A stretch of DNA of 64,000 nucleotides, from positions 3,534,001-3,598,000 of the forward strand of contig NZ_CP026167.1 of assembly GCF_002902985.1 (NCBI RefSeq), written 5' to 3'. The stretch comes from Leclercia sp. LSNIH1 (GTDB taxonomy: Bacteria; Pseudomonadota; Gammaproteobacteria; Enterobacterales; Enterobacteriaceae). Of this stretch, positions 9,756 to 18,623 are shown in pieces. Under the pieces are notes generated by a model. The model did no database searches. It saw nothing but the letters and a program-made list of their open reading frames with translations, and was not told the DNA's origin. Position 1 is the stretch's first letter, and every line of letters starts with the position of its first letter. A program made the position numbers and the translations under genes.

Positions 9756-10745
9756 ATGAAACTCGCGGTATACAGTACAAAGCAATACGACAAAAAGTAT
9801 CTGCAGCACGTTAACGAGGAGTATGGCTTCGAACTTGAATTTTTCGACTTTCTGCTTAATGAAAAAACAGCCAAAACCGCCCACGGGTGTGACGCGGTCT
9901 GTATTTTCGTTAACGACGACGGCAGTCGTCCGGTGCTGGAAGAACTGAAAAAACAGGGTGTGAAGTACATCGCCCTGCGCTGCGCGGGCTTTAATAATGT
10001 GGATCTGGATGCGGCAAAAGAGCTGGGTCTGCAGGTGGTGCGCGTGCCCGCCTACTCCCCGGAAGCGGTGGCTGAACACGCCATCGGCATGATGATGTCC
10101 TTAAACCGCCGTATTCACCGTGCTTATCAGCGCACCCGTGATGCCAACTTCTCCCTGGAAGGGCTGACCGGTTTTACCATGTACGGCAAAACCGCCGGGG
10201 TGATCGGCACCGGTAAAATTGGCGTAGCGGCCCTGCGGATCCTGAAAGGGTTTGGTATGCGCCTGCTGGCGTTTGACCCTTACCCAAGCGCCGCCGCGCT
10301 GGATCTGGGGGTGGAGTATGTTGACCTGGCAACCTTGTACGCAGAGTCAGACGTGATCTCCCTGCACTGCCCGTTAACCGCTGACAACTACCATCTGCTG
10401 AACCAGAGCGCCTTCGACCAGATGAAAGATGGCGTGATGATTATCAACACCAGTCGCGGTGGGCTGATTGACTCTCAGGCCGCCATCGAAGCCCTGAAAA
10501 CGCAAAAAATCGGCGCACTGGGGATGGACGTCTACGAAAACGAACGCGATCTCTTCTTTGAAGACAAATCCAACGATGTGATTCAGGATGACGTCTTCCG
10601 CCGCCTCTCCGCCTGCCACAACGTGCTATTCACCGGCCACCAGGCGTTCCTGACCGCTGAGGCGCTGATCAGCATTTCGGAGACGACGCTGGGTAACCTG
10701 AGTCAGCTGGAGAAAGGCGAAGCCTGCCCGAACGCGTTGTTCTGA
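9756..10745 (+). CDS. ldhA: D-lactate dehydrogenase, fermentative, NAD-dependent
   Basis: 329 aa, identical in length to E. coli LdhA. It reduces pyruvate to D-lactate with NADH during mixed-acid fermentation. The D-2-hydroxyacid dehydrogenase pattern is complete: GTGKIG nucleotide loop (about 150), NTSRGGLID with the catalytic Arg (about 235), the Glu of DVYENE (about 264) and the catalytic His in TGHQAFLT (about 296). The ribosome site CTGGAGA precedes the ATG. The AT-rich 209-bp gap to ydbH must carry the promoter; no operator is called. Confidence 0.96.
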   Translation: MKLAVYSTKQYDKKYLQHVNEEYGFELEFFDFLLNEKTAKTAHGCDAVCIFVNDDGSRPVLEELKKQGVKYIALRCAGFNNVDLDAAKELGLQVVRVPAYSPEAVAEHAIGMMMSLNRRIHRAYQRTRDANFSLEGLTGFTMYGKTAGVIGTGKIGVAALRILKGFGMRLLAFDPYPSAAALDLGVEYVDLATLYAESDVISLHCPLTADNYHLLNQSAFDQMKDGVMIINTSRGGLIDSQAAIEALKTQKIGALGMDVYENERDLFFEDKSNDVIQDDVFRRLSACHNVLFTGHQAFLTAEALISISETTLGNLSQLEKGEACPNALF

Positions 10746-10821
10746 GGAAAGAGCCTTTAACTTAAAGCAGCTCATATCCTTAAGGGAATAATTAGCCTAC
10801 AGCGGCTCCCTGGTCCGGCTG

Positions 10822-11155
10822 AAAATCGCCGAAGCGTTTCCGGAAGGCCGGGGCGAGGCGCATGGACGCGCCGAGAGGGCATAGCCTGCATGGATGCAGG
10901 CTGGTGCCCGACCCGAAAGCCTGGAGGAATAAGCTGAGGACAAAATTGCCGGGAGCAATTTTGGACAGCGCTTGCGCTGGCCCCGGAGGGGTGAGCCCCA
11001 GGGATGGGGCGAACAATCCGCGAAGCGGCGATTTTCTTGCCGGGAGCCGGGATTGTTAAGGGGGCGGCGATAGCCCCCTTAACACGTTCACCGGTGACGT
11101 GGTTTACAGAGAAGCAGCGAACGCAAGGTGAACGGAACCACCTCCACCGCAACAT
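10822..11155. other. Multi-hairpin GC-rich intergenic element
   Basis: Eight or more near-perfect hairpins follow one another in about 330 bp. They include: a 9-bp stem AGCCTGCAT/ATGCAGGCT extended by GGGCA/TGCCC (about 10877-10909); AAAATTGC/GCAATTTT (10942-10962); CAGCGC/GCGCTG (10966-10979); GGGG/CCCC (10988-10999); GCCCC/GGGGC (10995-11010); CCGC/GCGG (11018-11028); and TTAAGGGGGC/GCCCCCTTAA (11056-11082). AAAATCGCCG near 10823 is complementary to CGGCGATTTT near 11026, suggesting a long-range closing helix. It lies between ldhA and hslJ, without convincing coding capacity. It could be a dispersed repeat or a structured RNA; the class is not recognised. Confidence 0.6.
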
Positions 11156-11164
11156 ATTATTCCG

Positions 11165-11200
11165 TGCATTGCCCGGCGGCGCTACGCTTGCACGGGCCTA
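11165..11200. repeat. REP-like single unit
   Basis: GCATTGCCCGGCGGCGCTAC then GCTTGCACGGGCCTAC resembles the half-units in the REP clusters at 91-194 and 3459-3745. It lies between the multi-hairpin element and hslJ. Confidence 0.55.
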
Positions 11201-11204
11201 CAAA

Positions 11205-11229
11205 CCCCAAACCCCAAACCCATCCCCCC
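11205..11229 (-). other. Putative G-quadruplex motif upstream of hslJ
   Basis: C-tracts at 11205-11208, 11212-11215, 11219-11221 and 11224-11229 are separated by AAA, AAA and AT. Read on the minus strand this is four G-tracts of three or more with 2-3 base loops, the canonical quadruplex pattern. It is about 90 bp before the hslJ start codon. Confidence 0.6.
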
Positions 11230-11317
11230 ACATTTCAGATTAACCCGCAAGACAATCCCCGCCAGCGCAATAGACTATGCATTAGCTATTTATGAAGTGA
11301 ATATATTGAGAAGAAAC

Positions 11318-11731
11318 ATGAAAACGTTCGTCGCAGTAACGCTCCTCAGCATGGCGCTGACAGGCTGTGTTAACCCAGGGAAAGCCTCTGTCCAGGAAGA
11401 ACAGCTCCAGCAGCACCGCTTTGTGCTGCAAAGCATCAACGGCGCCGCCGTCGCCCCGGTCACCACGCCGCCGGAAATCACCTTCGGCGAAAAAATGGCG
11501 GTCTCAGGGGTGATGTGCAACCGCTTCAGCGGCCAGGGCAAGCTCTCCGATGGCGAGCTGAAGGTCAACGATCTCGCCATGACGCGTAAGCTCTGCACCG
11601 AACCCCAGCTCAATGAACTGGATCACGCCATCGGAACGATGCTGCGCAGCGGCACAGAGGTGGATCTGACGGAAGATGTATTAACCCTGGCGACGGCCGA
11701 GACGACGCTGGTCTTCAAACGCGCAGAATAA
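11318..11731 (+). CDS. hslJ: HslJ, META-domain heat-inducible lipoprotein
   Basis: 137 aa from ATG 11318. An upstream GTG at 11297 is in frame, but the ATG has GAGAAG ahead of it and gives the usual HslJ length. The lipobox is LTGC, with Val at +2. The mature part is one META domain with the conserved MCNRFSG motif (about 65-72). HslJ is a heat-shock outer-membrane lipoprotein linked to novobiocin resistance in E. coli. Its position next to ldhA and convergent with ydbJ matches E. coli. Confidence 0.92.
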   Translation: MKTFVAVTLLSMALTGCVNPGKASVQEEQLQQHRFVLQSINGAAVAPVTTPPEITFGEKMAVSGVMCNRFSGQGKLSDGELKVNDLAMTRKLCTEPQLNELDHAIGTMLRSGTEVDLTEDVLTLATAETTLVFKRAE

Positions 11732-11998
11732 TCAGTAACTGCCGCACGATCCCACGGCAAGCGACTGTTCACTGCAGCGTTTGCCGTTAGGCAGCGCACA
11801 CATGCCGATGGCGGAGCCATCCAGCTGACGCGCAACGGACAGCGAACCGCCAATCATGGCGCAATTCGCCTGGCCGGAACTGGACATCGCCGCCTTCATC
11901 CCCGGCGCGACGTGCGCGGCGGTTGCCTGCTGAACAGGTTCATTGCTGCAGGCCGACAGTAACAAAGCGGCACACCCAACCCAAAATGCTGCGCGCAT
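11732..11998 (-). CDS. ydbJ: YdbJ, DUF333 lipoprotein
   Basis: 88 aa from ATG 11998, chosen because GGGGAGAGATT precedes it and the length equals E. coli YdbJ. The lipobox is LSAC with Ser at +2, predicting the outer membrane. The mature part is a Cys-containing DUF333 domain (NCAMIGGSL, GMCALPNGKRC). Function is unknown. Its stop codon abuts the hslJ stop from the opposite strand. Confidence 0.9.
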   Translation of the reverse strand: MRAAFWVGCAALLLSACSNEPVQQATAAHVAPGMKAAMSSSGQANCAMIGGSLSVARQLDGSAIGMCALPNGKRCSEQSLAVGSCGSY

Positions 11999-12210
11999 AA
12001 TCTCTCCCCTCGTTGAATTGCAAAACCTATGCATAATAGGCACCCCGTCCGCGTCCGTCGAGAGCGAAACCACGATTTTCCACGTTGTAAAACGTTTTGT
12101 TCGCTATTTTTACGCAAAAGTTTGATCGAGCCATTGGTAGCGTCAATAAGCAGGACACAAAAGCGAAAATCGTTTCAGCGCCCCTTTGCTAAACTCACAA
12201 GATAATTACA

Positions 12211-12245
12211 GGACCCGCCGATGCGTTACGGGTCCCTCTTTCTTT
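12211..12245 (+). terminator. Terminator-like hairpin in the nifJ leader (possible attenuator)
   Basis: Stem GGACCCG (12211-12217), 11-base loop, stem CGGGTCC (12229-12235), then CTCTTTCTTT. It lies on the nifJ strand, 20 bases before the ATG, with no plus-strand gene ending nearby (hslJ ends at 11731). A TAAACT -10-like hexamer lies at about 12189. Early termination of the nifJ leader is inferred. Confidence 0.6.
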
Positions 12246-12265
12246 GCGCAATGTAAGGGTGTCAT

Positions 12266-15200
12266 ATGCAAACTATTGACGGCAATGGCGCAGTCGCGTC
12301 CGTCGCGTTTCGCACCAGTGAAGTGATCGCCATCTACCCCATTACACCCAGCTCGACCATGGCGGAACAGGCCGATGCCTGGGCCGGTAACGGGCTGAAA
12401 AACGTCTGGGGTGATACCCCTCGCGTGGTTGAGATGCAGTCGGAGGCCGGGGCGATTGCCACCGTCCACGGCGCGCTGCAGACCGGCGCGCTCTCCACCT
12501 CGTTTACGTCGTCGCAGGGTCTGCTGCTGATGATCCCGACGCTCTACAAGCTGGCGGGACAACTCACGCCATTCGTGCTGCACGTCGCGGCGCGCACTAT
12601 CGCCACCCATGCCCTGTCGATTTTTGGCGATCACTCTGACGTGATGGCCGTCCGCCAGACCGGTTGCGCCCTGCTCTGCTCTGGCAGCGTGCAGGAGGCG
12701 CAGGATCTGGCACTGATTTCACATATGGCGACGCTCAAAAGCCGCGTGCCGTTTATCCACTTCTTCGACGGCTTCCGCACCTCCCACGAGATTAATAAAA
12801 TTGTCTCGCTCTCAGATGAGACGATCCGCAACCTTCTTCCCCAGGCGGAGATCGATGCCCACCGCGCCCGGGCGCTGAACCCGGAGCACCCGGTGATCCG
12901 CGGCACCTCCGCTAACCCGGATACTTACTTCCAGTCCCGCGAGGCGACCAACCCGTGGTATGACGCGGTGTATGACCATGTGGACCAGGCGATGGCCGAC
13001 TTTGCCGCCGCCACCGGGCGTGAGTACAAGCCGTTTGAGTATTACGGCCACCCGCAGGCAGAACGCGTGATCGTCATCATGGGGTCCGCCATCGGCACCT
13101 GTGAAGAGGTGGTGGATGAACTGCTGCGCCGGGGCGAGAAGGTGGGCGTACTGAAGGTGCGTCTCTACCGTCCGTTCTCGGCCAAACATCTGCTGGCGGT
13201 GCTGCCGGAAAGCGCGCGTTCTGTGGCGGTGCTGGACCGTACCAAAGAGCCCGGCGCGCAGGCCGAACCGCTCTATCTGGACATGATGACCGCCCTGGCG
13301 GAAGCCTTTAACGGCGGCGAGCGCGAGACGTTGCCGCGGGTGATTGGCGGGCGCTACGGGCTGTCGTCGAAAGAGTTTGGCCCGGATTGCGTGCTGGCCA
13401 TCTTTAACGAGCTGAGCGCCGCGAAGCCGAAGCCGCGCTTTACCGTTGGTATCTATGACGATGTGACCAATCTGTCGCTGTCGCTACCGGAAAATACCCT
13501 GCCGTCAACCGCGAAGCTGGAAGCCCTCTTTTACGGGCTGGGTAGCGACGGCAGCGTGTCGGCGACCAAGAACAACATCAAGATCATCGGTAACTCCACG
13601 CCATGGTATGCCCAGGGCTATTTCGTCTATGACTCGAAAAAAGCCGGGGGGCTGACGGTATCCCATCTGCGCGTCAGCGAACAGCCGATCCGTTCGGCAT
13701 ATCTGGTGTCGCAGGCCGATTTCGTCGGCTGCCACCAGCTGCAGTTTATCGACAAATACCAGATGGCCGAGCGCCTCAAACCGGGCGGGATTTTCCTGCT
13801 CAATACCCCCTACAGCGCCGATGAGGTCTGGGCGCGCCTGCCGCAGGAAGTGCAGGCGGTGCTGAACCAGAAAAAAGCGAAGTTCTGGATCGTTAACGCG
13901 GCGAAAATCGCCCGTGAATGCGGCCTGGCGGCGCGGATTAACACCGTTATGCAGATGGCCTTTTTCCATCTGACCCACATCCTGCCCGGCGACAGCGCCC
14001 TGATGGAGCTGCAGGGGGCCATCGCCAAAAGCTACAGCAGCAAGGGCCAGGAGCTGGTGGAGCGTAACTGGCAGGCGCTGGCGCTGGCGCGGGAGTCGCT
14101 GGCGGAAGTGCCACTGCAGCCGGTCAACGCCCACAGCCCGAACCGCCCGCCGGTGGTGTCGGACGCCGCACCAGACTTTGTGAAAACCGTCACCGCCGCG
14201 ATGCTGGCCGGGCTGGGCGATGCTCTGCCCGTCTCCGCCCTGCCGCCGGACGGCACCTGGCCGATGGGAACCACCCGCTGGGAAAAACGCAATATCGCTG
14301 AAGCGATCCCAATCTGGAAAGAGGAGCTGTGCACCCAGTGTAACCACTGCGTGGCGGCCTGCCCGCACTCCGCTATCCGCGCCAAAGTGGTCTCCCCTGA
14401 GGCCATGGAAGCTGCCCCCGCCAGCCTGCACTCGCTGGATGTAAAATCCCGCGACATGCGCGGCCAGAAATATGTTCTGCAGGTCGCCCCGGAAGACTGC
14501 ACCGGCTGTAACCTCTGCGTGGAGGTCTGCCCGGCGAAAGACAGACAGAATCCGGAAATCAAGGCCATTAACATGATGTCGCGCCTTGAGCATGTGGAAG
14601 AGGAGAAAGTGAATTACGACTACTTCCTCGACCTGCCGGAGATCGATCGCAACAGCCTCGAGCGCATCGACATTCGCACCTCGCAGCTGATTACTCCGCT
14701 CTTCGAGTACTCCGGCGCCTGTTCCGGCTGCGGGGAGACGCCGTACATCAAGCTGCTGACCCAGCTCTATGGCGACCGGATGCTGATCGCCAATGCGACC
14801 GGCTGTTCGTCGATCTATGGCGGCAACCTGCCGTCAACGCCGTACACCACTGATGCCAACGGGCGCGGCCCGGCGTGGGCGAACTCGCTGTTCGAAGATA
14901 ACGCCGAATTTGGCCTCGGCTTCCGCCTGACGGTGGATCAACACCGCGTACGGGTGATGCGTCTGCTGGAACAGTTTGCCGATACGATCCCGGCGGAGCT
15001 GAACAGCGCCCTGCACAGCGAGGCAACGCCTGATGTACGTCGTCAGCAGGTGGCCGAGCTGCGTCAGGCGCTGGCGGGCGTGGAAGGTGCAGAAGAGCTG
15101 TTAACCGATGCCGATGCGCTGGTCGAGAAATCGATCTGGCTGATTGGCGGCGACGGCTGGGCCTATGACATTGGCTTTGGCGGTCTGGACCATGTTCTCA

Positions 15201-15790
15201 GCCTGACCGAGAACGTGAACATTCTGGTGCTGGATACCCAGTGTTACTCCAATACCGGGGGCCAGGCCTCGAAGGCGACACCTCTGGGGGCGGTGACCAA
15301 GTTTGGCGAGCATGGCAAACGCAAGGCGCGTAAAGACCTGGGCGTCAGCATGATGATGTACGGTCATGTTTATGTGGCGCAGATCTCGCTGGGGGCACAG
15401 CTGAACCAGACGGTGAAAGCGATTCAGGAGGCGGAGGCCTATCCTGGCCCGTCGCTGATTATCGCCTACAGCCCTTGCGAAGAGCACGGATACGATCTGG
15501 CGCTGAGCCACGATCAGATGCGCCAGTTGACCGCGACGGGCTTCTGGCCGCTCTACCGCTTTGATCCGCGTCGTGCCGACGAGGGCAAACTGCCGCTGGC
15601 GCTGGATTCCCGCCCGCCGTCTGACGCGCTGGCAGAGACGCTGTTGCAGGAACAGCGGTTCCGTCGCCTCAACGCCCAGCAGCCCGAGGTGGCTGAGCAG
15701 CTGTGGAAAGACGCCGCCGCCGATCTGCAAAAACGCTATGACTTCCTGGCCCAGCTTGCCGGGAAAGCCGAAAAGTCGGCCAGCGAATAA
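12266..15790 (+). CDS. nifJ: Pyruvate:flavodoxin/ferredoxin oxidoreductase
   Basis: 1174 aa, full length for the single-chain PFOR family (YdbK in E. coli). It converts pyruvate and CoA to acetyl-CoA and CO2, passing electrons to flavodoxin or ferredoxin. Domain order is typical: N-terminal pyrimidine-type transketolase-like domain (ITPSSTMAEQ near the start), central gamma domain (about 415-580), EKR linker, two 4Fe-4S motifs (CTQCNHCVAACP at about 690; CTGCNLCVEVCP at about 745), and a C-terminal thiamine-diphosphate domain with GDGWAYDIG and a proximal-cluster Cys in CSGCGETP. AAGGGTG precedes the ATG. The leader carries a terminator hairpin. In E. coli ydbK is oxidative-stress induced and neighbours ompN, as here. 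Confidence 0.95.
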   Translation: MQTIDGNGAVASVAFRTSEVIAIYPITPSSTMAEQADAWAGNGLKNVWGDTPRVVEMQSEAGAIATVHGALQTGALSTSFTSSQGLLLMIPTLYKLAGQLTPFVLHVAARTIATHALSIFGDHSDVMAVRQTGCALLCSGSVQEAQDLALISHMATLKSRVPFIHFFDGFRTSHEINKIVSLSDETIRNLLPQAEIDAHRARALNPEHPVIRGTSANPDTYFQSREATNPWYDAVYDHVDQAMADFAAATGREYKPFEYYGHPQAERVIVIMGSAIGTCEEVVDELLRRGEKVGVLKVRLYRPFSAKHLLAVLPESARSVAVLDRTKEPGAQAEPLYLDMMTALAEAFNGGERETLPRVIGGRYGLSSKEFGPDCVLAIFNELSAAKPKPRFTVGIYDDVTNLSLSLPENTLPSTAKLEALFYGLGSDGSVSATKNNIKIIGNSTPWYAQGYFVYDSKKAGGLTVSHLRVSEQPIRSAYLVSQADFVGCHQLQFIDKYQMAERLKPGGIFLLNTPYSADEVWARLPQEVQAVLNQKKAKFWIVNAAKIARECGLAARINTVMQMAFFHLTHILPGDSALMELQGAIAKSYSSKGQELVERNWQALALARESLAEVPLQPVNAHSPNRPPVVSDAAPDFVKTVTAAMLAGLGDALPVSALPPDGTWPMGTTRWEKRNIAEAIPIWKEELCTQCNHCVAACPHSAIRAKVVSPEAMEAAPASLHSLDVKSRDMRGQKYVLQVAPEDCTGCNLCVEVCPAKDRQNPEIKAINMMSRLEHVEEEKVNYDYFLDLPEIDRNSLERIDIRTSQLITPLFEYSGACSGCGETPYIKLLTQLYGDRMLIANATGCSSIYGGNLPSTPYTTDANGRGPAWANSLFEDNAEFGLGFRLTVDQHRVRVMRLLEQFADTIPAELNSALHSEATPDVRRQQVAELRQALAGVEGAEELLTDADALVEKSIWLIGGDGWAYDIGFGGLDHVLSLTENVNILVLDTQCYSNTGGQASKATPLGAVTKFGEHGKRKARKDLGVSMMMYGHVYVAQISLGAQLNQTVKAIQEAEAYPGPSLIIAYSPCEEHGYDLALSHDQMRQLTATGFWPLYRFDPRRADEGKLPLALDSRPPSDALAETLLQEQRFRRLNAQQPEVAEQLWKDAAADLQKRYDFLAQLAGKAEKSASE

Positions 15791-15795
15791 CCCGA

Positions 15796-15820
15796 AGCCC
15801 GGCCTGTCCGGGCTTTTCTT
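15796..15820 (+). terminator. Rho-independent terminator of nifJ
   Basis: Stem AGCCCGG (15796-15802), loop CCTGT, stem CCGGGCT (15808-15814), then TTTCTT, five bases after the nifJ stop. Confidence 0.85.
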
Positions 15821-15827
15821 TACCGAT

Positions 15828-15943
15828 AAAAAAAGCCCGCCAGAAAGTGTCTGGCGGGCGGCTCCTGTTTAGCGATAAATAACAGTACCTATATTAAAAA
15901 GTTATTTATGCGATAAACGGAAAAATAACTACAGGCATATAAC
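15828..15943 (-). ncRNA. micC: MicC small RNA
   Basis: The minus strand from 15943 reads GTTATATGCC, the conserved 5' end with which MicC pairs to ompC mRNA. The RNA ends in a GC stem (CCCGCCAGA/TCTGGCGGG) and seven Us at 15834-15828, giving about 116 nt. A TAAAAT -10 element lies 7 bases upstream of the inferred +1. The position between nifJ(ydbK) and ompN, divergent from ompN, is that of E. coli micC. The middle of the molecule differs from E. coli. MicC represses OmpC translation with Hfq. Confidence 0.88.
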
Positions 15944-16189
15944 ACCGCTGATTTTACTGGTTTCAGGGGAGAATGGATAATTTTAGTTTTATATGGATTA
16001 ATTAAACACATTCACCAAAATTATGACCATTTCTACAGCAGTAATTTCTTTAGATTTTACTTACCTGGTAACAATTATGTTTTATCGCTAAAAGAGAGAG
16101 TGATTTAGCATGGGACATCTTTCCAGCGCAGGAAGTTCCGTGGAAAGTTAAAAAATATTTAAATAAAAATAGCGTAAGGATTAGTCACA

Positions 16190-17305
16190 ATGAAAAGAAA
16201 AGTACTGGCTCTCATGATTCCAGCTCTTTTAATGGCTGGCGCAGCAAATGCAGCAGAGGTTTATAATAAAGACGGCAATAAATTAGATCTGTACGGTAAA
16301 GTAGACGGTCTGCATTATTTCTCCGACAACAGCGGTGCTGACGGCGACCAGACCTATATCCGTATGGGCATTAAGGGCGAAACCCAGATTAACGATACCC
16401 TGACCGGCTACGGTCAGTGGGAATACAACGTCCAGGCAAACAACACGGAAGACTCTGGCAATCAGTCCTGGACCCGTCTGGCGTTTGCCGGTCTGAAAGT
16501 CGGCGATTACGGTTCATTTGATTATGGCCGTAACTACGGCGTGCTGTACGACGTGGAAGGCTGGACCGATATGCTGCCAGAGTTCGGCGGCGACTCCTAC
16601 ACCAAAGCCGATAACTTCATGACCGGCCGTGCGAACGGCGTTGCAACCTACCGTAACAGCGATTTCTTTGGCATGGTTGAAGGTCTGAACTTTGCCCTGC
16701 AGTACCAGGGTAACAACGAAGGCGATAATAACGGTAACGAAGGCACCAACAACGGCCGTGACGTGCGTTATGAGAACGGTGACGGCTTCGGTATCTCTAC
16801 CTCCTACGACTTCGGCATGGGCCTCAGCGCAGCGGCGGCCTACACCTCTTCTGACCGTACCAACGACCAGGTGAGCAATACGACTGCGGGCGGCGACAAA
16901 GCGGATGCCTGGACCACTGGCCTGAAATATGACGCCAATAATATCTATCTGGCGGCCATGTATTCTGAAACCCGTAACATGACCCCTTATGGTGACGGTA
17001 AAAAAGCCAACACGGTAGCCAACAAAACCCAGAACTTTGAAGTTACCGCACAATACCAGTTCGATTCTGGCCTGCGTCCGGTTGTCTCTTACCTGCAGTC
17101 GAAAGGTAAAGATCTCGATAACGGCCAGGGCGATCAGGATCTGGTTAAATATGCTGAAGTGGGTGCGACTTACTACTTCAACAAAAATATGTCCACCTAT
17201 GTGGATTATAAAATCAACCTGCTGGACGAAGATGACCAGTTCTATAAAGACAATGGCATCAGCACCGATGACATCGTCGCATTAGGTCTGGTTTACCAGT
17301 TCTGA
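16190..17305 (+). CDS. ompN: OmpN-type general porin (OmpC/OmpF family)
   Basis: 371 aa. A signal peptide ends at AANA (about 21) and the mature protein starts [19 protein letters not shown], the classic porin N-terminus. It has 16-strand trimeric porin features, the L3 constriction motif PEFGGDSY, and a C-terminal Phe (LGLVYQF) for BAM recognition. A loop around residue 180 is rich in Asn/Gly/Asp ([18 protein letters not shown]), a typical surface-variable loop. nifJ-micC-ompN synteny supports ompN over ompC or ompF; OmpK37/OmpS2 are other names for this orthologue group. A stem-loop (17313-17334) without a U-run follows the stop. Confidence 0.9.
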   Translation: MKRKVLALMIPALLMAGAANAAEVYNKDGNKLDLYGKVDGLHYFSDNSGADGDQTYIRMGIKGETQINDTLTGYGQWEYNVQANNTEDSGNQSWTRLAFAGLKVGDYGSFDYGRNYGVLYDVEGWTDMLPEFGGDSYTKADNFMTGRANGVATYRNSDFFGMVEGLNFALQYQGNNEGDNNGNEGTNNGRDVRYENGDGFGISTSYDFGMGLSAAAAYTSSDRTNDQVSNTTAGGDKADAWTTGLKYDANNIYLAAMYSETRNMTPYGDGKKANTVANKTQNFEVTAQYQFDSGLRPVVSYLQSKGKDLDNGQGDQDLVKYAEVGATYYFNKNMSTYVDYKINLLDEDDQFYKDNGISTDDIVALGLVYQF

Positions 17306-17373
17306 TGAAATGAGCCCGCGTTACGGCGCGGGCTACCTGAGACAAGATAAATGGCCTCTCTGCTGTATAGCGA

Positions 17374-17796
17374 TCACTTCTCCGCTTTCCCCGTTGCGCT
17401 ATAGCGCAGCACTCCGGCCACGCCTCCGCCGCCATCATTGGGATGAACGCGCCCTTCCATTACCAGAACCTCCGGGAAATCAAACGGCGAGACGCCTTCA
17501 ATGCAGGCAACGTTAACACCATACTGATCCGGATTTGAGCGACGCTGGTGGAAAGTGTAAATCCCGCAGACAGAACAAAAATAGTGCACAGCCGTCTGGG
17601 TGTTGAAACGATACTCGGTCAGCAGCGACTCGCCCTGAATAATCGTGATACCGGATAACGGCGCCGAGACCGCAATCGCCCCACGCATCCGGCAGAATGA
17701 ACAATTACAGCGGCGGATAGTATTGAACCCGTCAGAGAGCTCAACGGTGAACCGGACCGCACCGCAGTGACACTGAGCAGAAACTCTATTCGCCAT
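17374..17796 (-). CDS. GFA (glutathione-dependent formaldehyde-activating)-family protein
   Basis: 140 aa. The CENP-V/GFA zinc fold is recognisable from CHCGAVRF near residue 9, CNCSFCRMRG near 30 and a third cysteine pair, CSVCGIYTFH, near 75. Family members bind zinc and include formaldehyde-glutathione spontaneous-adduct enzymes, but most have no tested substrate. It is convergent with ompN and not in an evident operon. Function beyond the fold is unknown. Confidence 0.85.
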   Translation of the reverse strand: MANRVSAQCHCGAVRFTVELSDGFNTIRRCNCSFCRMRGAIAVSAPLSGITIIQGESLLTEYRFNTQTAVHYFCSVCGIYTFHQRRSNPDQYGVNVACIEGVSPFDFPEVLVMEGRVHPNDGGGGVAGVLRYSATGKAEK

Positions 17797-17879
17797 TACA
17801 GGCTCCTTGCGTTAACCATGCCCTCACAGGCGGCGTGACGGCACGCCGCGTCCTGGCTAAGTGTACGCCAGGCTTCCCG

Positions 17880-18386
17880 TCAGCGCCGGATATATTCCTC
17901 CGCGCTCTTTTTCAGATACGCCTCCTGAAAAATCTGTTCTGAATAGGTGAGCTTCATGACGGACGATAAATAGGGGGCGTCGAGTTCGATTAAATCTTCG
18001 TCATTCTGGTATTTGGCGTATTTATCACCGGCGAAAGAGATCTGTTTTTTCACCACCACATATTTATGCGCCAGCATACTTTCGACTTCATCAAAACGGC
18101 TCTTATCCAGCTCCAGCATAATGGCGGTAATTTTTCCGCTCTTATTGAAGATCACCGCGTTATTTTTCACCCCCTCTAAACCCAGCTCCCGGTTCGGAAT
18201 GGAGAATATATCGCCGTCGCTCCACTTACTGCGTCCTTCATGCAGGGACGAGGGATAGGCTTTAATAAATTGTTGTAGCGTGGTTTTACCTAACGTCAGC
18301 CCCATTGCGGTGGTGTTCGCCCGGGCGACTGAAGACATTGCGATTAAAATGAATATACTCACGATCAGTTGCCACTGTTTGCCCAT
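17880..18386 (-). CDS. Small secreted protein of unknown function
   Basis: 168 aa from ATG 18386, preceded by GAGGTG; an in-frame GTG three codons upstream (18395) is less likely. The N-terminus is a Sec signal peptide (WQLIVSIFILIAMSSVARA, cleavage near residue 23). There is no lipobox. The mature part is about 145 residues of mixed alpha/beta type, without cysteines or recognisable catalytic motif. It stands alone between the GFA gene and a small-gene region. I do not recognise the family. Confidence 0.75.
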   Translation of the reverse strand: MGKQWQLIVSIFILIAMSSVARANTTAMGLTLGKTTLQQFIKAYPSSLHEGRSKWSDGDIFSIPNRELGLEGVKNNAVIFNKSGKITAIMLELDKSRFDEVESMLAHKYVVVKKQISFAGDKYAKYQNDEDLIELDAPYLSSVMKLTYSEQIFQEAYLKKSAEEYIRR

Positions 18387-18574
18387 CGTTATCACCTCAT
18401 CGTATTAGTCTGTTTTTGCTCACCATCGTCTCTGTTACCTGGCACTCCTCAATCGTACAGGGTCAATTATTAATGGCCTATGCCTCTTTCTGGTGAGTGC
18501 ACGGCACAGATACAGTACGAGTTACTGAGCGGCAGTGAGACATGTCGCGAAGGTATGTGACGGGGAAAGGCGAT

Positions 18575-18602
18575 AAAAAAGCCACCAGTAAATACTGGTG
18601 GC
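18575..18602 (-). terminator. Rho-independent terminator after the 25-codon gene
   Basis: GCCACCAGTA (18581-18590), AA, TACTGGTGGC (18593-18602) forms a 10-bp stem. On the minus strand it is followed by six Us (18580-18575). It ends transcription of the small minus-strand gene at 18624-18701. Confidence 0.85.
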
Positions 18603-18623
18603 GCGGGTATTACTCACGGTCAG

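Noticed and set aside
10772..11155. Minus-strand ORF of 127 codons in the multi-hairpin element
   Set aside because: Arg/Pro/Cys-rich composition without a ribosome site; the frame follows from GC-rich palindromes.
11205..11229. Telomere-like (CCCCAAA)n repeat as a chromosome end
   Set aside because: Only three imperfect units inside a normal gene order; the G-quadruplex pattern is the only notable property.
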